DNA of 64,000 bases from Mycobacterium kyorinense (GCF_001672775.1 NZ_LZKJ01000173.1:21348-85347), one strand, 5' to 3'; counted from the stretch's first letter, positions 8,621 to 17,817 are shown. The notes: a model not told the origin generated them from the sequence alone. Numbers and translations: made by a program.

Positions 8621-9756
8621 TGCCTCCGCCTCTGGGCCTGATCAACCTATCGGTCGGTGATTTGATCGCTGGGGCCGGCGGTGACCCTTGGAAGATGAAC
8701 GACGAACTGCAGGCAGGCGACCCCGCCGCGATCAATAACCATGCAGACGCGTTCCACGCTGCGGCGGGTTCTGCCACCGAGGTCGAAGGCGACTTCCAGT
8801 CGGCCAAACAGCGTTTCGAGAAGGGCTGGAAGCACAACGGGACTGAGCATCCGATAAACGAGTCGGCCGAAGTCACCCGCGCCACTACGGCATTGCAACT
8901 GCAGAAGCCCCAATTAGCCAAGATCGCACTGGATTTGGAGACAGTCGCTGCAGGACTGGCCACCGCCCAACGGACCAGCGACGCTGACATCGCCGCTCTG
9001 GACGCCAAGTTGCACGAAATCGACGATGCGGTCACCGCGGCCAAAGCCAATGATCAGGACAGCCAATCTCTTCACAACGCGGCGGTGGAGGCGGTCCGGA
9101 CCACTCTGGGCGAAATCCAAGGCGTTCGTGACGGCTATGTGGCCACCATGCAGTCAGCCCAGCCGACGATGGCGATCGTGAAAGCCTACGAGGACGGGGC
9201 CAACGAGGCCGGCGAGACACCAGGGCTGACTCCAACGAAGAGCGACGTGCTGATCGCGGCAGCCGGCGCGGTCTCAGGTGGGACCGCGGACGGCGTGCGT
9301 CAGGCGGCGCTCAAGTTGATCGCGGAGTCCCCTGGCACCGGGCCCGGGAAGGTTGACCCCGGCTTGTTGAGGTGGCTGGAGGACCCCAAGATCGGCGGCT
9401 TCGAGCTGAAAGGGTTGTCCCGCATGGGCGGGGTTGTCGCTGCGGCCAGCGCGGTACCCGCTGTCATGTCCGACATCCATGACGGAAACTCTGTCGCAGA
9501 GGCTGTTACTCGTGAGGGCGTGGGAACCGGTCTCGGGCTCGTGGCCGGCGCTATTGCTGGGGACATGGCAGCTGGTGCGTTGGCGGGTTCTGTCGTTCCG
9601 GGTGCGGGGACGGCGGTTGGTCTGGTAGTTGGCGCGGTCGTGGGAGCGGGCGCCGCCTTGGGGGCGTCCAAAGGCGTCGAAATGGTCTGGCATCCAGTCG
9701 CGGACGCGGTGGGCAGCGCGGCGCACAGCGTGGCAAAGGTATTTGGATTCGGGTAG
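8620..9756 (+). CDS. Putative type VII-secreted effector with glycine-zipper C-terminus
   Basis: A 378-residue protein whose first 200 residues match the N-terminal helical domain of a mycobacterial family often labelled putative alpha/beta hydrolase (Rv0026-like): 'GGDPWKMNDELQAGDP', then 'AKQRFEKGW' and 'HPINESAEVTRAT'. Long amphipathic helices fill residues 30-190, like LXG or EspA-type secretion domains. No hydrolase domain follows. Instead residues about 300-378 are a Gly/Ala-rich hydrophobic stretch with GxxxG patterns and a short amphipathic tail, like membrane-inserting toxin domains. It overlaps the DUF2563 gene by one base. The secreted pore-former idea is inference. Confidence 0.6.
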   Translation: MPPPLGLINLSVGDLIAGAGGDPWKMNDELQAGDPAAINNHADAFHAAAGSATEVEGDFQSAKQRFEKGWKHNGTEHPINESAEVTRATTALQLQKPQLAKIALDLETVAAGLATAQRTSDADIAALDAKLHEIDDAVTAAKANDQDSQSLHNAAVEAVRTTLGEIQGVRDGYVATMQSAQPTMAIVKAYEDGANEAGETPGLTPTKSDVLIAAAGAVSGGTADGVRQAALKLIAESPGTGPGKVDPGLLRWLEDPKIGGFELKGLSRMGGVVAAASAVPAVMSDIHDGNSVAEAVTREGVGTGLGLVAGAIAGDMAAGALAGSVVPGAGTAVGLVVGAVVGAGAALGASKGVEMVWHPVADAVGSAAHSVAKVFGFG

Positions 9757-9767
9757 GGCATTGGACA

Positions 9768-10331
9768 ATGCGATTCGATGAGTTCGTGAAGGAGCACAAC
9801 GTCGCGGTGTTCCCGGTCGACAGATTTGCCGGGTATGTCGTGGAGGTGGGCGTGCCGCCGGGCTGGGAACCCTTCGATTCTGCAACCGGAGTTCGGGTGT
9901 GGGTTTGTCGCACCGATCCGCGTATCACCGAGTTTTGCGCTAATGCGGTGTTGACGATGCACCGCGTCGAGGCTGCACTGGCTCCCGGAGACGTGTTCGC
10001 GATGCTGACCGAGCAGCAACTGCATTCCGTCCCGGGATGTCATGAATTGCACCGTGAACTGGCTGCAGCCACCGACGGCCCTGGCGGCGCGGGCGCACTC
10101 TTTACCCAGATCGCTAATGAGCTGGGCACCATCGATAGTGTGTCACGATCCCGAATCATCACAGCGGAACAGGAGACGTTGATCGCGCAACTGACGGTGA
10201 CCGCGCTGCACGATTCACCCGTGGACCGAGCGCATATCTGGCTGTCCGTCCAGATTGGTGCGGCGGCAGATCCAGCATCCGCGGGCCACCACGGCGGCGC
10301 CCCGGTAACCGAAACGCGAGACCGTCACTGA
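9768..10331 (+). CDS. LpqN/LpqT-like domain protein without signal peptide
   Basis: A 187-residue cytosolic protein. The N-terminal half ('VEVGVPPGWEPFDSATGVRVWVCR', split over strands) resembles the LpqN/LpqT fold of mycobacterial lipoproteins, here without signal peptide or lipobox. In this cluster it may act as a loading or chaperone protein for the effector upstream. It begins 11 bp after the effector gene and its stop overlaps the next start (TGATG). Family assignment is moderate; the role is unknown. Confidence 0.45.
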   Translation: MRFDEFVKEHNVAVFPVDRFAGYVVEVGVPPGWEPFDSATGVRVWVCRTDPRITEFCANAVLTMHRVEAALAPGDVFAMLTEQQLHSVPGCHELHRELAAATDGPGGAGALFTQIANELGTIDSVSRSRIITAEQETLIAQLTVTALHDSPVDRAHIWLSVQIGAAADPASAGHHGGAPVTETRDRH

Positions 10332-11062
10332 TGACAGGTAGCGGGGCGAAAAGCCGTTGGGGGCGGGCGCTGCGCTACACCTTCGGCGCAGTGCTGTGCC
10401 TGTTGACGGTGGTGGCCTCGCGGGCGGGGCTGCAATGGTACTGGTCTGTAGTGGTGCTGTGCGGCGCGTTCCTCATCATCGTCGGCAGGCGCCGAATTAT
10501 TCGGGCGGGCGTCACCCGGACGGCCGACGAGATTGTGTGCCGCTACATTCCCTGGTATGAGGGAAACGCGTACTACTTGACCGTGCTGCTCCCGCTGACG
10601 GGAGTCGCCATGGTTGCAGCGGGAAACGATCCCGGTAATCCGGCGTGGCTTCGCTTCGGCGGCATCATCCTGCTGGTTCTGACGCCGCTATTCATGTATT
10701 CCTTCGTCCGTATGTGGCGGCGATGCCTTCTGTGCATCACCCCGTCGAGGTTGACCGTACGTTTAGGCACGCTCGGGGCTGAGTTGATTGAAATCGGGCG
10801 TGAGCGTATCGAGTCGATCGAACCGAAGTTGGTCCCGAATGGGCTAGGCGCCGAGTGGTTGCAAGTCGAGATTGCTTACCGCGCTCTGGATTTGAGCGGT
10901 GACGCGGGTGAGACTGTAGTGGTCGGCCTGGGGTTGACCGTTGAGCCGGTCAACCTGGTGAAGGCGCTCATGGCCTGGAAAGACGCCGCCAACGAAACCC
11001 CGAGCGCGCTGTTGGACCGGATCGAACGCATCCTTCGAGGCCGCGAAATGGCTGGCGTGTGA
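10331..11062 (+). CDS. Membrane protein, tandem copy 1
   Basis: A 243-residue protein of no family I recognise. It has four likely membrane helices in two pairs (about residues 15-32 and 36-52; 82-100 and 107-127), with 'GRRRIIRAGVTRT' and 'VCRYIPWYEGNAYY' between the pairs. A cytosolic C-terminal domain (about 135-243) ends with 'LLDRIERILRGRE'. It overlaps the LpqN-like gene by one base and has a closely similar copy immediately downstream. Duplicated small membrane proteins behind a candidate toxin suggest immunity, but that is inference. Confidence 0.75.
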   Translation: MTGSGAKSRWGRALRYTFGAVLCLLTVVASRAGLQWYWSVVVLCGAFLIIVGRRRIIRAGVTRTADEIVCRYIPWYEGNAYYLTVLLPLTGVAMVAAGNDPGNPAWLRFGGIILLVLTPLFMYSFVRMWRRCLLCITPSRLTVRLGTLGAELIEIGRERIESIEPKLVPNGLGAEWLQVEIAYRALDLSGDAGETVVVGLGLTVEPVNLVKALMAWKDAANETPSALLDRIERILRGREMAGV

Positions 11063-11178
11063 CCCCCTCACAGGATCCCCCGCGTGAACCCGTGACCCAC
11101 TGCAATCTCAACCGTGCAGCAAGTCCTGCATCTGCGGATCATCACCAGGAGGCCGGTAACCCAAATGAGAGACGGCCG

Positions 11179-11916
11179 GTGACGGCAGGTAGCGGGACGA
11201 AAGGCCGTTGGGGCCGGATAGTGCGCTACGCGTTTGGCGGTTCGCTGGGCATGCTGGCGGGGGTTAACCTCTTGATTGGGTCCCCTTGGTACCTATGCTT
11301 GGGTATTGCTGCGACCGCCCTCGTAATCATCCTCGGCAGGCGCCGGATTTTTCGGCCGGCCGTCAACCGGACGACGAACGAAATCGTCTGCCGCTACATT
11401 CCCTGGTTCGAGGGAAACGCTTATGTCTTGAACGTGCTGCTTCCTCTGCTGGGAGTGGCATCTATTGCGGCGGGGTCCGCGCCCGGAAATCCGGGGTGGC
11501 TTCGGATTACCGGCATCGTCCTGCTGGCCGTGACGCCGCTATTCACGTATTCAGCCGTCCGCATGTGGTGGCGATGCCTTCTATGCATCACGCCGTCGGC
11601 ATTAGCCGTGCGTTTGGCCGGACCCAAGGATGAGTTGACCGAAATCCCCCGTACGCGTGTCGATTCGATCAAGCCCAAGATGGTCCCGAATGCGGTAAGC
11701 GGCGCCCAGTCGTTGCAAGTCGAGATTGCCTACCTGCCTGCGGAGTTGAGCAGCGAGACGCCCAGAACTGTCGTGGTGGGCCTTCAGCTGAGCGTGCAGC
11801 CGAATAACCTCCTCGACGCGCTCGTGGCCTGGAAAGACGCCGCCAACGACGATTCGACCAAGTTGTTGGACCGGATCGAGCGCATCCTTCGAGGCCGCGA
11901 AAAAGCTGGCATGTGA
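11179..11916 (+). CDS. Membrane protein, tandem copy 2
   Basis: A 245-residue paralogue of the gene at 10331-11062: the same helix pattern and shared blocks 'RYIPW.EGNAY', 'RCLLCITPS', 'LVAWKDAAN', 'LLDRIERILRGRE'. The GTG at 11179 was preferred because it aligns with the first copy ('TAGSGTKGRWGR'); a GTG at 11059 in frame would add 40 residues without counterpart and overlap the first copy's stop. Sequence drift between copies is highest in the loop after the first helix pair. Likely the last gene of the five-gene cluster. Confidence 0.75.
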   Translation: MTAGSGTKGRWGRIVRYAFGGSLGMLAGVNLLIGSPWYLCLGIAATALVIILGRRRIFRPAVNRTTNEIVCRYIPWFEGNAYVLNVLLPLLGVASIAAGSAPGNPGWLRITGIVLLAVTPLFTYSAVRMWWRCLLCITPSALAVRLAGPKDELTEIPRTRVDSIKPKMVPNAVSGAQSLQVEIAYLPAELSSETPRTVVVGLQLSVQPNNLLDALVAWKDAANDDSTKLLDRIERILRGREKAGM

Positions 11917-11986
11917 CCGACTCGAAAGGTTCGAATCGGTGCGTGCAGGTGCTGCAGCAGTCGGTGCCGGGCGCCGTGAACCGCAA

Positions 11987-13498
11987 TCAGAACGGTGGCG
12001 GTTCGTCGTCCGGATCGGGTGGGGGCAGGTTGAAGTAGCTCATACGCTCGCCTCGCCGTGCTGTGCGTGCATCGTGATTCTGCCTGCGTTCGGCGGCGAT
12101 GCGGTGCGCGCGGTTTTGGGCGCGGGTGCGACGGCGTTTGGGCATCATCGCGGTGCGCTCACCGCAGTATTCATCCGGCAAGTCGGCTTCGATGGCCGGG
12201 ATCCCGCCGGTGGAGTGGCACAAGCTGGGGAACAGCAGCGCACTGCCCGGAGTGGTCACATAAGTCCGCCCCGACGGGGAGGTCAGAATCAGTGTGCCGT
12301 CGGGCAACTGCTGCTCGCGCCAGCCCCAGAAAGTCTTCACCAAATGGTGTGTGCGGCAATAACATTTGAGGTTCGACGCATGCGTTGGCCCGCCAACCGC
12401 GTACGGAATCGTATGGTCAAGATCACACTCGCCTGCCGGCCGGTCGCAACCGGGCCAGCGACACGTCAAATCCCGACACCGCACAAAATCCGCCAGCGCC
12501 TTGGAGGGCACATACCCCGGCTCGGGTGGGGCATCCCCCGGATGAACCAACGGCACCAGCTTGGACGTTTTGGCCAACTCGGCAACCAGTTCGGGTGGGA
12601 TGAGCCCATCGGCACCGATCTGCGAAGCCATTGCCGAGCCGCTGCCGGAGATCGCGGCCTGCTCGGCGATCACATGGATCACGACAGGCGTTGCAACAGG
12701 CCGCTTTCCCGCAGCACAATCAGATCGCCCACAGCGGCAACCGAGTCGATCAGCCCGTGCCGCAAGGGCACCCAACGCGTCAGCGCGGCGCTGATCGCGG
12801 GTACGCGGATCGTGCTCACACACCGTGGCCGCCATTGCATCCAATTGCTTGTCGAGCGCATGCGCATCGGAGGTCAGCAGGCTGCCATGAATCTCGGAAA
12901 TACCCGAGTCGCCGTCGCCGATCCAAATCTCTCGACTGACCTGGCGCTCTTTGCGCCGCCGGACAGCATCCGCGTCGGCACGGCCCACAATCTTGTCAAC
13001 TTGCCCGGCGAGCCGGCCCTGTGTCATTGACGGCCAGCGCGGCACGTTGACGGCGAGTTGCGCATCAACCGTCGCCATCACGTCGCGGTCGGTGATCAAA
13101 TCAGTGCGAAACACAATCGTCTGGAACATCCGATAGTCGATGTCACCGGCCTTGAAGACCTCTGCCAGCTTCGGCAGTCGCTCGCGCATGGCCCGGGCAT
13201 ACCGCAGCCGACTTCCCGCCAGTGCCTGACTGATGCGCAGCGCCGCGGCGACCTCAGCGGTCACCGCCTCTTCAGTATCGACGGCCCACTCTTCGGTGTT
13301 GGAGCACCGCGATAAGCGGTAGCCGAACAGCTCCCCAATTGCGACCAGCTGGGCAGCGGCCGCCCGATTCTCCTCCCGCGCTGACGCGCAGATCCGGTCC
13401 ACCAGCGCCGTCGACTGCGGCGTGGTCGACGGATGGCGCCGCTCAAACAGCTCATCAAACCGTGCGATCACCTCGGCCCGCGTCGCCTCATCGAACAT
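11987..13498 (-). CDS. DUF222/HNH endonuclease, 13E12-repeat family
   Basis: About 503 residues. An N-terminal DUF222 helical domain (about 1-300) is followed by an HNH nuclease domain with two CxxC-type pairs ('CRWPGCDRP', 'CYCRTHH') around 'DLDHTIPYAVGG'. This is the REP13E12 family, found in many copies in mycobacteria and known in M. tuberculosis as the attachment target of prophage phiRv1. I placed the start at 13498 ('MFDEATRAEV'), the usual family start; an in-frame start exists 24 bp upstream. The tail is basic and Pro-rich. DNA cleavage is inferred from the fold. It faces the tandem membrane genes tail to tail. Confidence 0.9.
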   Translation of the reverse strand: MFDEATRAEVIARFDELFERRHPSTTPQSTALVDRICASAREENRAAAAQLVAIGELFGYRLSRCSNTEEWAVDTEEAVTAEVAAALRISQALAGSRLRYARAMRERLPKLAEVFKAGDIDYRMFQTIVFRTDLITDRDVMATVDAQLAVNVPRWPSMTQGRLAGQVDKIVGRADADAVRRRKERQVSREIWIGDGDSGISEIHGSLLTSDAHALDKQLDAMAATVCEHDPRTRDQRRADALGALAARADRLGCRCGRSDCAAGKRPVATPVVIHVIAEQAAISGSGSAMASQIGADGLIPPELVAELAKTSKLVPLVHPGDAPPEPGYVPSKALADFVRCRDLTCRWPGCDRPAGECDLDHTIPYAVGGPTHASNLKCYCRTHHLVKTFWGWREQQLPDGTLILTSPSGRTYVTTPGSALLFPSLCHSTGGIPAIEADLPDEYCGERTAMMPKRRRTRAQNRAHRIAAERRQNHDARTARRGERMSYFNLPPPDPDDEPPPF

Positions 13499-13640
13499 AC
13501 ATTCGATTCTAGCAGACTCCACTGACTCATACTTTTCGGCAGGGTCGCCAAGTTATAGATGCAGGCGGCCAGGGCTGAAAGGATGTGAGGCTCGTGGTGC
13601 GGTCGCGACGCACGAAGATTCCGGCCGAGGAAAAGACCAA

Positions 13641-14918
13641 CTACTCCGACACCACCGGCGGTTCGATGGGCACCAACCGCCGCAATTGCGTGACGTGCGA
13701 CGGCGATAGCTCCTCCAGGCAGGTGACACCGAGCAGCCGCATAGTTCGGGTCAGCTGGCCGGACAGGATTTCGATGGCACGCTCGACGCCCGCTTCACCA
13801 CCTGCCATCAGTCCGTATAGATAAGCCCGCCCGATCAGCGTGCAGCGTGCGCCCAGCGCCACCGCGGCCACGATGTCCGCGCCGGACATGATCCCAGTGT
13901 CCAGCAGGATCTCGGTGTCGCGGCCAAGCTCTCGCGCGACCACGGGCAACAAATGAAACGGCACCGGTGCTCGATCAAGTTGGCGGCCCCCGTGATTGGA
14001 CAACACGATGCCGTCGGCGCCGACGTCGACCGCGGCGCGGGCGTCTGCCACCGTTTGGATACCTTTCACGACGAGCTTGCCCGGCCACTGCGTTTTGATC
14101 CAGGCCAGATCCGCGAAGGTGACGCTCGGGTCGAACATGGTGTCCAGGTATTCGCCGACGGTGCCCGACCACCGATCCAGCGACGCGAAGGCCAGCGGTT
14201 CGGTTGTCAGCAGATCGAACCACCAGTGCGGGCGGGGCAGCGCGTCGAGCACGGTCCGCAGGGTCAACGTCGGCGGGATCGTCATTCCGTTGCGGGCGTC
14301 GCGCAACCGCGCACCGGCAACCGGAACGTCGACGGTGACCAGTAGGGTGTCGAACCCCGCCTGAGCGGCCCGATCCACCAACGCCATCGACCGGTCCCGA
14401 TCCCGCCACATATACAGCTGAAACCATTTGCGGCTCTGCGGAATAACTGCAGCTACATCTTCAATCGCGGCGGTGCCCAGGGTGGAGAGCGAGAACGGAA
14501 CACCAAAGCGCGCCGCGGCGCGAGCACCGGCGAGCTCACCTGCGGTATGCATCAACCGGGTGAACCCCGTCGGCGCGATGCCGAACGGCAAGGCTATCGG
14601 CGCGCCGAGCACCGGCCAGTCGGTGCGCACACTGCTGACGTCGCGCAGGATCGCCGGATGAAATTCGATGTCGCGGAAGGCTTGCCGCGCGCGCTCGATC
14701 GACAGCTCGTCCTCGGCAGCGCCGTCGGTGTAGTCGAACGCAGCCCTGGGGGTACGCCGCTGGGCGATACGCCGCAAATCGTGGATGGTCAGCGCCGCAT
14801 CGAGCCGGCGTTGAATACGGTCGAACCGGGGCTTGCGGAAGCGGATCAGCGGCGCGAGGTCACCGATCTTCGGCACCCGCCGCGCAACTGTGCGACGGTG
14901 GTGAGATGACGTCCGCAC
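13641..14918 (-). CDS. lldD2: FMN-dependent L-lactate dehydrogenase LldD2
   Basis: A 425-residue alpha-hydroxyacid oxidase/dehydrogenase that matches M. tuberculosis LldD2 (Rv1872c) almost end to end: 'RRTPRAAFDYTDG', 'FQLYMWRDRDRS', the catalytic block 'GIVLSNHGGRQLD', and the FMN phosphate site 'IMSGADIVAAVALGA'. It oxidises L-lactate to pyruvate with electrons to the membrane chain. The start at 14918 overlaps the divergent gene at 14906 by 13 bp; an internal GTG giving 'VPKIGDLAP' would remove the overlap and is a fair alternative. Confidence 0.95.
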   Translation of the reverse strand: MRTSSHHRRTVARRVPKIGDLAPLIRFRKPRFDRIQRRLDAALTIHDLRRIAQRRTPRAAFDYTDGAAEDELSIERARQAFRDIEFHPAILRDVSSVRTDWPVLGAPIALPFGIAPTGFTRLMHTAGELAGARAAARFGVPFSLSTLGTAAIEDVAAVIPQSRKWFQLYMWRDRDRSMALVDRAAQAGFDTLLVTVDVPVAGARLRDARNGMTIPPTLTLRTVLDALPRPHWWFDLLTTEPLAFASLDRWSGTVGEYLDTMFDPSVTFADLAWIKTQWPGKLVVKGIQTVADARAAVDVGADGIVLSNHGGRQLDRAPVPFHLLPVVARELGRDTEILLDTGIMSGADIVAAVALGARCTLIGRAYLYGLMAGGEAGVERAIEILSGQLTRTMRLLGVTCLEELSPSHVTQLRRLVPIEPPVVSE

Positions 14919-15337
14919 GTGATCCCTTCGATCTGCAGCGCTTCGTCGACGCGCAAGCTCGGGTCTATCACACCGTCGTCGAAGAGTTGCGTGCCGGCCG
15001 CAAACGCAGTCACTGGATCTGGTTCATCTTTCCCCAGCTGGCAGGACTTGGCAGCAGCCCGACTGCCGCAAAGTATGCGATCTCCTCGCTGGACGAAGCC
15101 CAGGCCTACCTGCACCACCAGGAGCTCGGCCCGCGGCTGCACGAGTGCGCGCAGCTGGTCAACGGCATCGGCGGCCGCTCGATCGCCGAGATCTTCGGGT
15201 CACCCGACGACCTCAAGGTCCGCTCGTCGATGACGCTGTTCGCCCGCGCCACCGACGACAACCGGGATTTCGTCGCGCTGCTGGACAAGTACTACGACGG
15301 ACAACAAGATCCGCTGACGGTGGAGCGACTCAGATAG
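14906..15337 (+). CDS. DUF1810 family protein (Rv1873-like)
   Basis: A 143-residue soluble protein with the DUF1810 hallmark 'RKRSHWIWFIFPQ' and 'PTAAKYAI', then 'IFGSPDDLKVRSSMTLFA'. The same gene (Rv1873) lies next to lldD2 in M. tuberculosis, so order is conserved. No activity is established for the family. It is divergent from lldD2 with overlapping starts and converges with the amylase gene, sharing 8 bp at their ends. Confidence 0.85.
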   Translation: MTSARDPFDLQRFVDAQARVYHTVVEELRAGRKRSHWIWFIFPQLAGLGSSPTAAKYAISSLDEAQAYLHHQELGPRLHECAQLVNGIGGRSIAEIFGSPDDLKVRSSMTLFARATDDNRDFVALLDKYYDGQQDPLTVERLR

Positions 15338-16577
15338 GCCGCAGGATCCGCCAGCCCTGCGGTTCGACCACCGCGATGTCGACGATCTCTTCCGGCGGAG
15401 CCCCAGATCCGGCCACCACCTGTGCGCGCGGCACCCTGGCCTCCAGCGGCGCGTCATCGATGTTCAGCACGACGATCAGAGCGTCGTCACCGTGGTGGGT
15501 CCGATAAACGTAGTGCCGGTTGTCCAGCAGCAGGGCGGTCGTGGATGCGGCGTGCAGCCACGGGTGGCGGCGCCGCAGCCCGATCAGATATTGGTGCAGC
15601 GCCCACATCTTGGCGCTGTCTGCATCCAGAGGTACTGGGGGAGAGCCGAATTCGGGCCGTACCGCGTCGTCGCCGCCGAACCGCTCCTCTTTGACGCCGC
15701 GGTAGCCGAGCTCGTCACCGGCATACACGCTCGGAATACCGCCGACGGTCATTAGCAGCACCAGCGCGTGAGTTACGTGATCAGGATGCTCGAGTTGACT
15801 GACAATACGAGTGACGTCGTGGTTGCCGATGAAGGTCAGCGGCGCGAAACTGCCCAGGAACTCGTTGTGCCGCTGGAGCGCCCAGTCCAATTCGTAGAAG
15901 TTGCCGTCGTTGAGGCTGCTCCAGATGGCTTTCCACAGCTCGTACTGGGTGGCCGAGTCGAAGCCGGCGTCTGCGACCACCGCCGCGTAGTCCCCGTGGA
16001 TAAGCTCTCCGACGAACCACGCCTCCGGATGCTGACGGCGCACTCGCGGAAGTACAGCGGCCCAAAAACCAGACGGCACAGCATAAGCCGCATCCAGGCG
16101 CCAGCCGTCGGCACCGCGCTCCAGCCAGTGGGACATGACCTCGACAACGTAGTCGACGACCTCGGCGTTGTCGTGGTTCAGCGTGGTGAGATCGCCGTGG
16201 CCCTCGAAGCTGTAGTCACGAAACCACTCCTGGTGATCGCGCGGGAAGTCCGGACCGACATGGTTGAACACCCCGTCGAGCAGGATTCGCAAACCGCGCC
16301 GACGCGCCTCGGCGACAAGGATGTCGAAATCGTCGTCGTCGCCGAGGCGCGGGTCGATGCGGTAATGATCGGTCGTGTCGTAGCCGTGCGTGCGTGAGGC
16401 GAAAACCGGGCCCAGCGCAATCCCGGACGCGCCCAACTCGATGGCATGGTCGAACCACTCGGCGATCCGTCGCAGCCGGTGCTCCTCCGGCGCGGGCGGC
16501 TGATCACCCGGGAACGCTCCGACGAAGCCCAGCGGGTAGATCTGCCACCAGATCACATGCTCGACCCAGTCGGCCAC
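15330..16577 (-). CDS. Alpha-amylase family (GH13) glycoside hydrolase
   Basis: About 415 residues from a GTG at 16577, which begins 'VADWVEHVIWWQIYP', the normal start of the catalytic barrel, and does not run into ahpD. GH13 regions are all visible: 'DGVFNHVG', nucleophile in 'GWRLDAAYA', acid in 'WFVGELIHGD', and 'FIGNHDVTR'. A short beta domain ends the protein. It probably acts on alpha-glucans or maltooligosaccharides in the cytosol (no signal peptide). It starts 11 bp after ahpD on the same strand and may be co-transcribed with it. The exact substrate is open. Confidence 0.88.
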   Translation of the reverse strand: MADWVEHVIWWQIYPLGFVGAFPGDQPPAPEEHRLRRIAEWFDHAIELGASGIALGPVFASRTHGYDTTDHYRIDPRLGDDDDFDILVAEARRRGLRILLDGVFNHVGPDFPRDHQEWFRDYSFEGHGDLTTLNHDNAEVVDYVVEVMSHWLERGADGWRLDAAYAVPSGFWAAVLPRVRRQHPEAWFVGELIHGDYAAVVADAGFDSATQYELWKAIWSSLNDGNFYELDWALQRHNEFLGSFAPLTFIGNHDVTRIVSQLEHPDHVTHALVLLMTVGGIPSVYAGDELGYRGVKEERFGGDDAVRPEFGSPPVPLDADSAKMWALHQYLIGLRRRHPWLHAASTTALLLDNRHYVYRTHHGDDALIVVLNIDDAPLEARVPRAQVVAGSGAPPEEIVDIAVVEPQGWRILRPI

Positions 16578-16587
16578 GCCGTCAAAG

Positions 16588-17124
16588 TTACCCGGCCGCC
16601 GCCAGCGTCCGGGCAGAGGTGATCGCCTGAGCCACGCCGGCAACGATGGAGGCCGCCTTCAGCGCCTCGAAAATCGCCTCCCGGTCCACCCCGGCTTCCC
16701 GCAGCGTGTGCTCGTGCGCGGTGACGCAATGCCCGCACCCGTTGATCGACGACACCGCAAACGACCACAGCTCAAAGCTGGCTTTGTCCACACCCGGATT
16801 GCCGATGATGTTCATCCGCAACCCGGGGCGCAAGTCGTCGTAGGCGCCGTCGAGGAAGCCGCGGCCACGATAGAAGACATTGTTCATGCCCATGATCGAT
16901 GCGGCGCCCAACGCCGCCTGGTAGGCCTCAGCCGACAGATAGTCCGCGGCCTCGGCACCGATCTCGGTCAGCACCTCGGCATTTCGGGTCGCCGCGGCGC
17001 TGGCCAGCAACGTGCCCCACAACTGCTCCTCGGTGAGCGCGGTGGTGCGAGTGATCGACCCCAGGTTGAGTTTGAGGTCCTTGGCGTACTCCGGCAGTGC
17101 GGTTTTCAGGTTCTCGATACTCAT
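16588..17124 (-). CDS. ahpD: Alkyl hydroperoxide reductase AhpD
   Basis: A 178-residue AhpD with the catalytic CxxC and proton-relay His in 'NGCGHCVTAHEHTLREAG'. It passes electrons from dihydrolipoamide to AhpC in mycobacterial peroxide and peroxynitrite defence. It overlaps the ahpC stop by one base (TGATG-type coupling), giving ahpC-ahpD as one transcript. The length fits M. tuberculosis AhpD. Confidence 0.96.
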   Translation of the reverse strand: MSIENLKTALPEYAKDLKLNLGSITRTTALTEEQLWGTLLASAAATRNAEVLTEIGAEAADYLSAEAYQAALGAASIMGMNNVFYRGRGFLDGAYDDLRPGLRMNIIGNPGVDKASFELWSFAVSSINGCGHCVTAHEHTLREAGVDREAIFEALKAASIVAGVAQAITSARTLAAAG

Positions 17125-17711
17125 CAGGCAGACTTCTTCAGCTCTTCGCCGGCGTCGATCGTCGGGTCACCCTTGCGCCAGTTGCAGGCGCACAACTCGT
17201 CGGACTGCAGGGCATCGAGCACCCGCAGCACCTCGTCGACATTGCGGCCCACCGAGCCGGCGGTCACGGAAACGAACTGGATCTCGTTGTTGGGGTCGAC
17301 GATGAACGTCACCCGGTCGGCGACGCCCTCGTCGTTGAGCGCTCCGGTGGCCTCGACGAGTTCACGCTTGATGTCGGACAGCATCGGGAACGGCAGCTTC
17401 TTGAGATCCTCGTGCTGGGCGCGCCACTGGAAGTGGACGAACTCGCTGTCCACCGAGACTCCCAACACCTTGGTGTCGCGGTCCTCGAACTCGTCGTTCA
17501 GCTTGCCGAACGCGGCGATCTCGGTCGGGCACACGAAGGTGAAGTCCTTCGGCCAGAAGAAGATCACGCGCCACTTGCCCGGGTCGTCGTCGTTGGTGAT
17601 CGTGGTGAAGTAGTCCTCGGGCTGCTTGGCGTTGACCTTCGACAGATCACCACCGATCAGCGCGGTGAGCTCGTAGGCGGGAAACTGATCGCCGATTGTC
17701 AGCAGTGCCAT
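17124..17711 (-). CDS. ahpC: Alkyl hydroperoxide reductase AhpC
   Basis: A 195-residue 2-Cys peroxiredoxin: peroxidatic Cys in 'FTFVCPTEIAAFG', resolving Cys in 'SDELCACNWRKGD', the extra Cys being typical of mycobacterial AhpC. The start at 17711 ('MALLTIGDQFPAYEL') has AAAGGAG 6 bp upstream. It is divergent from oxyR across 113 bp, the classic mycobacterial arrangement. It reduces organic peroxides, H2O2 and peroxynitrite. Confidence 0.97.
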   Translation of the reverse strand: MALLTIGDQFPAYELTALIGGDLSKVNAKQPEDYFTTITNDDDPGKWRVIFFWPKDFTFVCPTEIAAFGKLNDEFEDRDTKVLGVSVDSEFVHFQWRAQHEDLKKLPFPMLSDIKRELVEATGALNDEGVADRVTFIVDPNNEIQFVSVTAGSVGRNVDEVLRVLDALQSDELCACNWRKGDPTIDAGEELKKSA

Positions 17712-17817
17712 GGTCACTCCTTTGATCAAGATCGGATTTACTCTCCAACTTTTTTGGACTCGATCCAATTGTGACCCAACCAAACCTTAAAGTAAAGGTG
17801 ATATTTCCCACTATACT

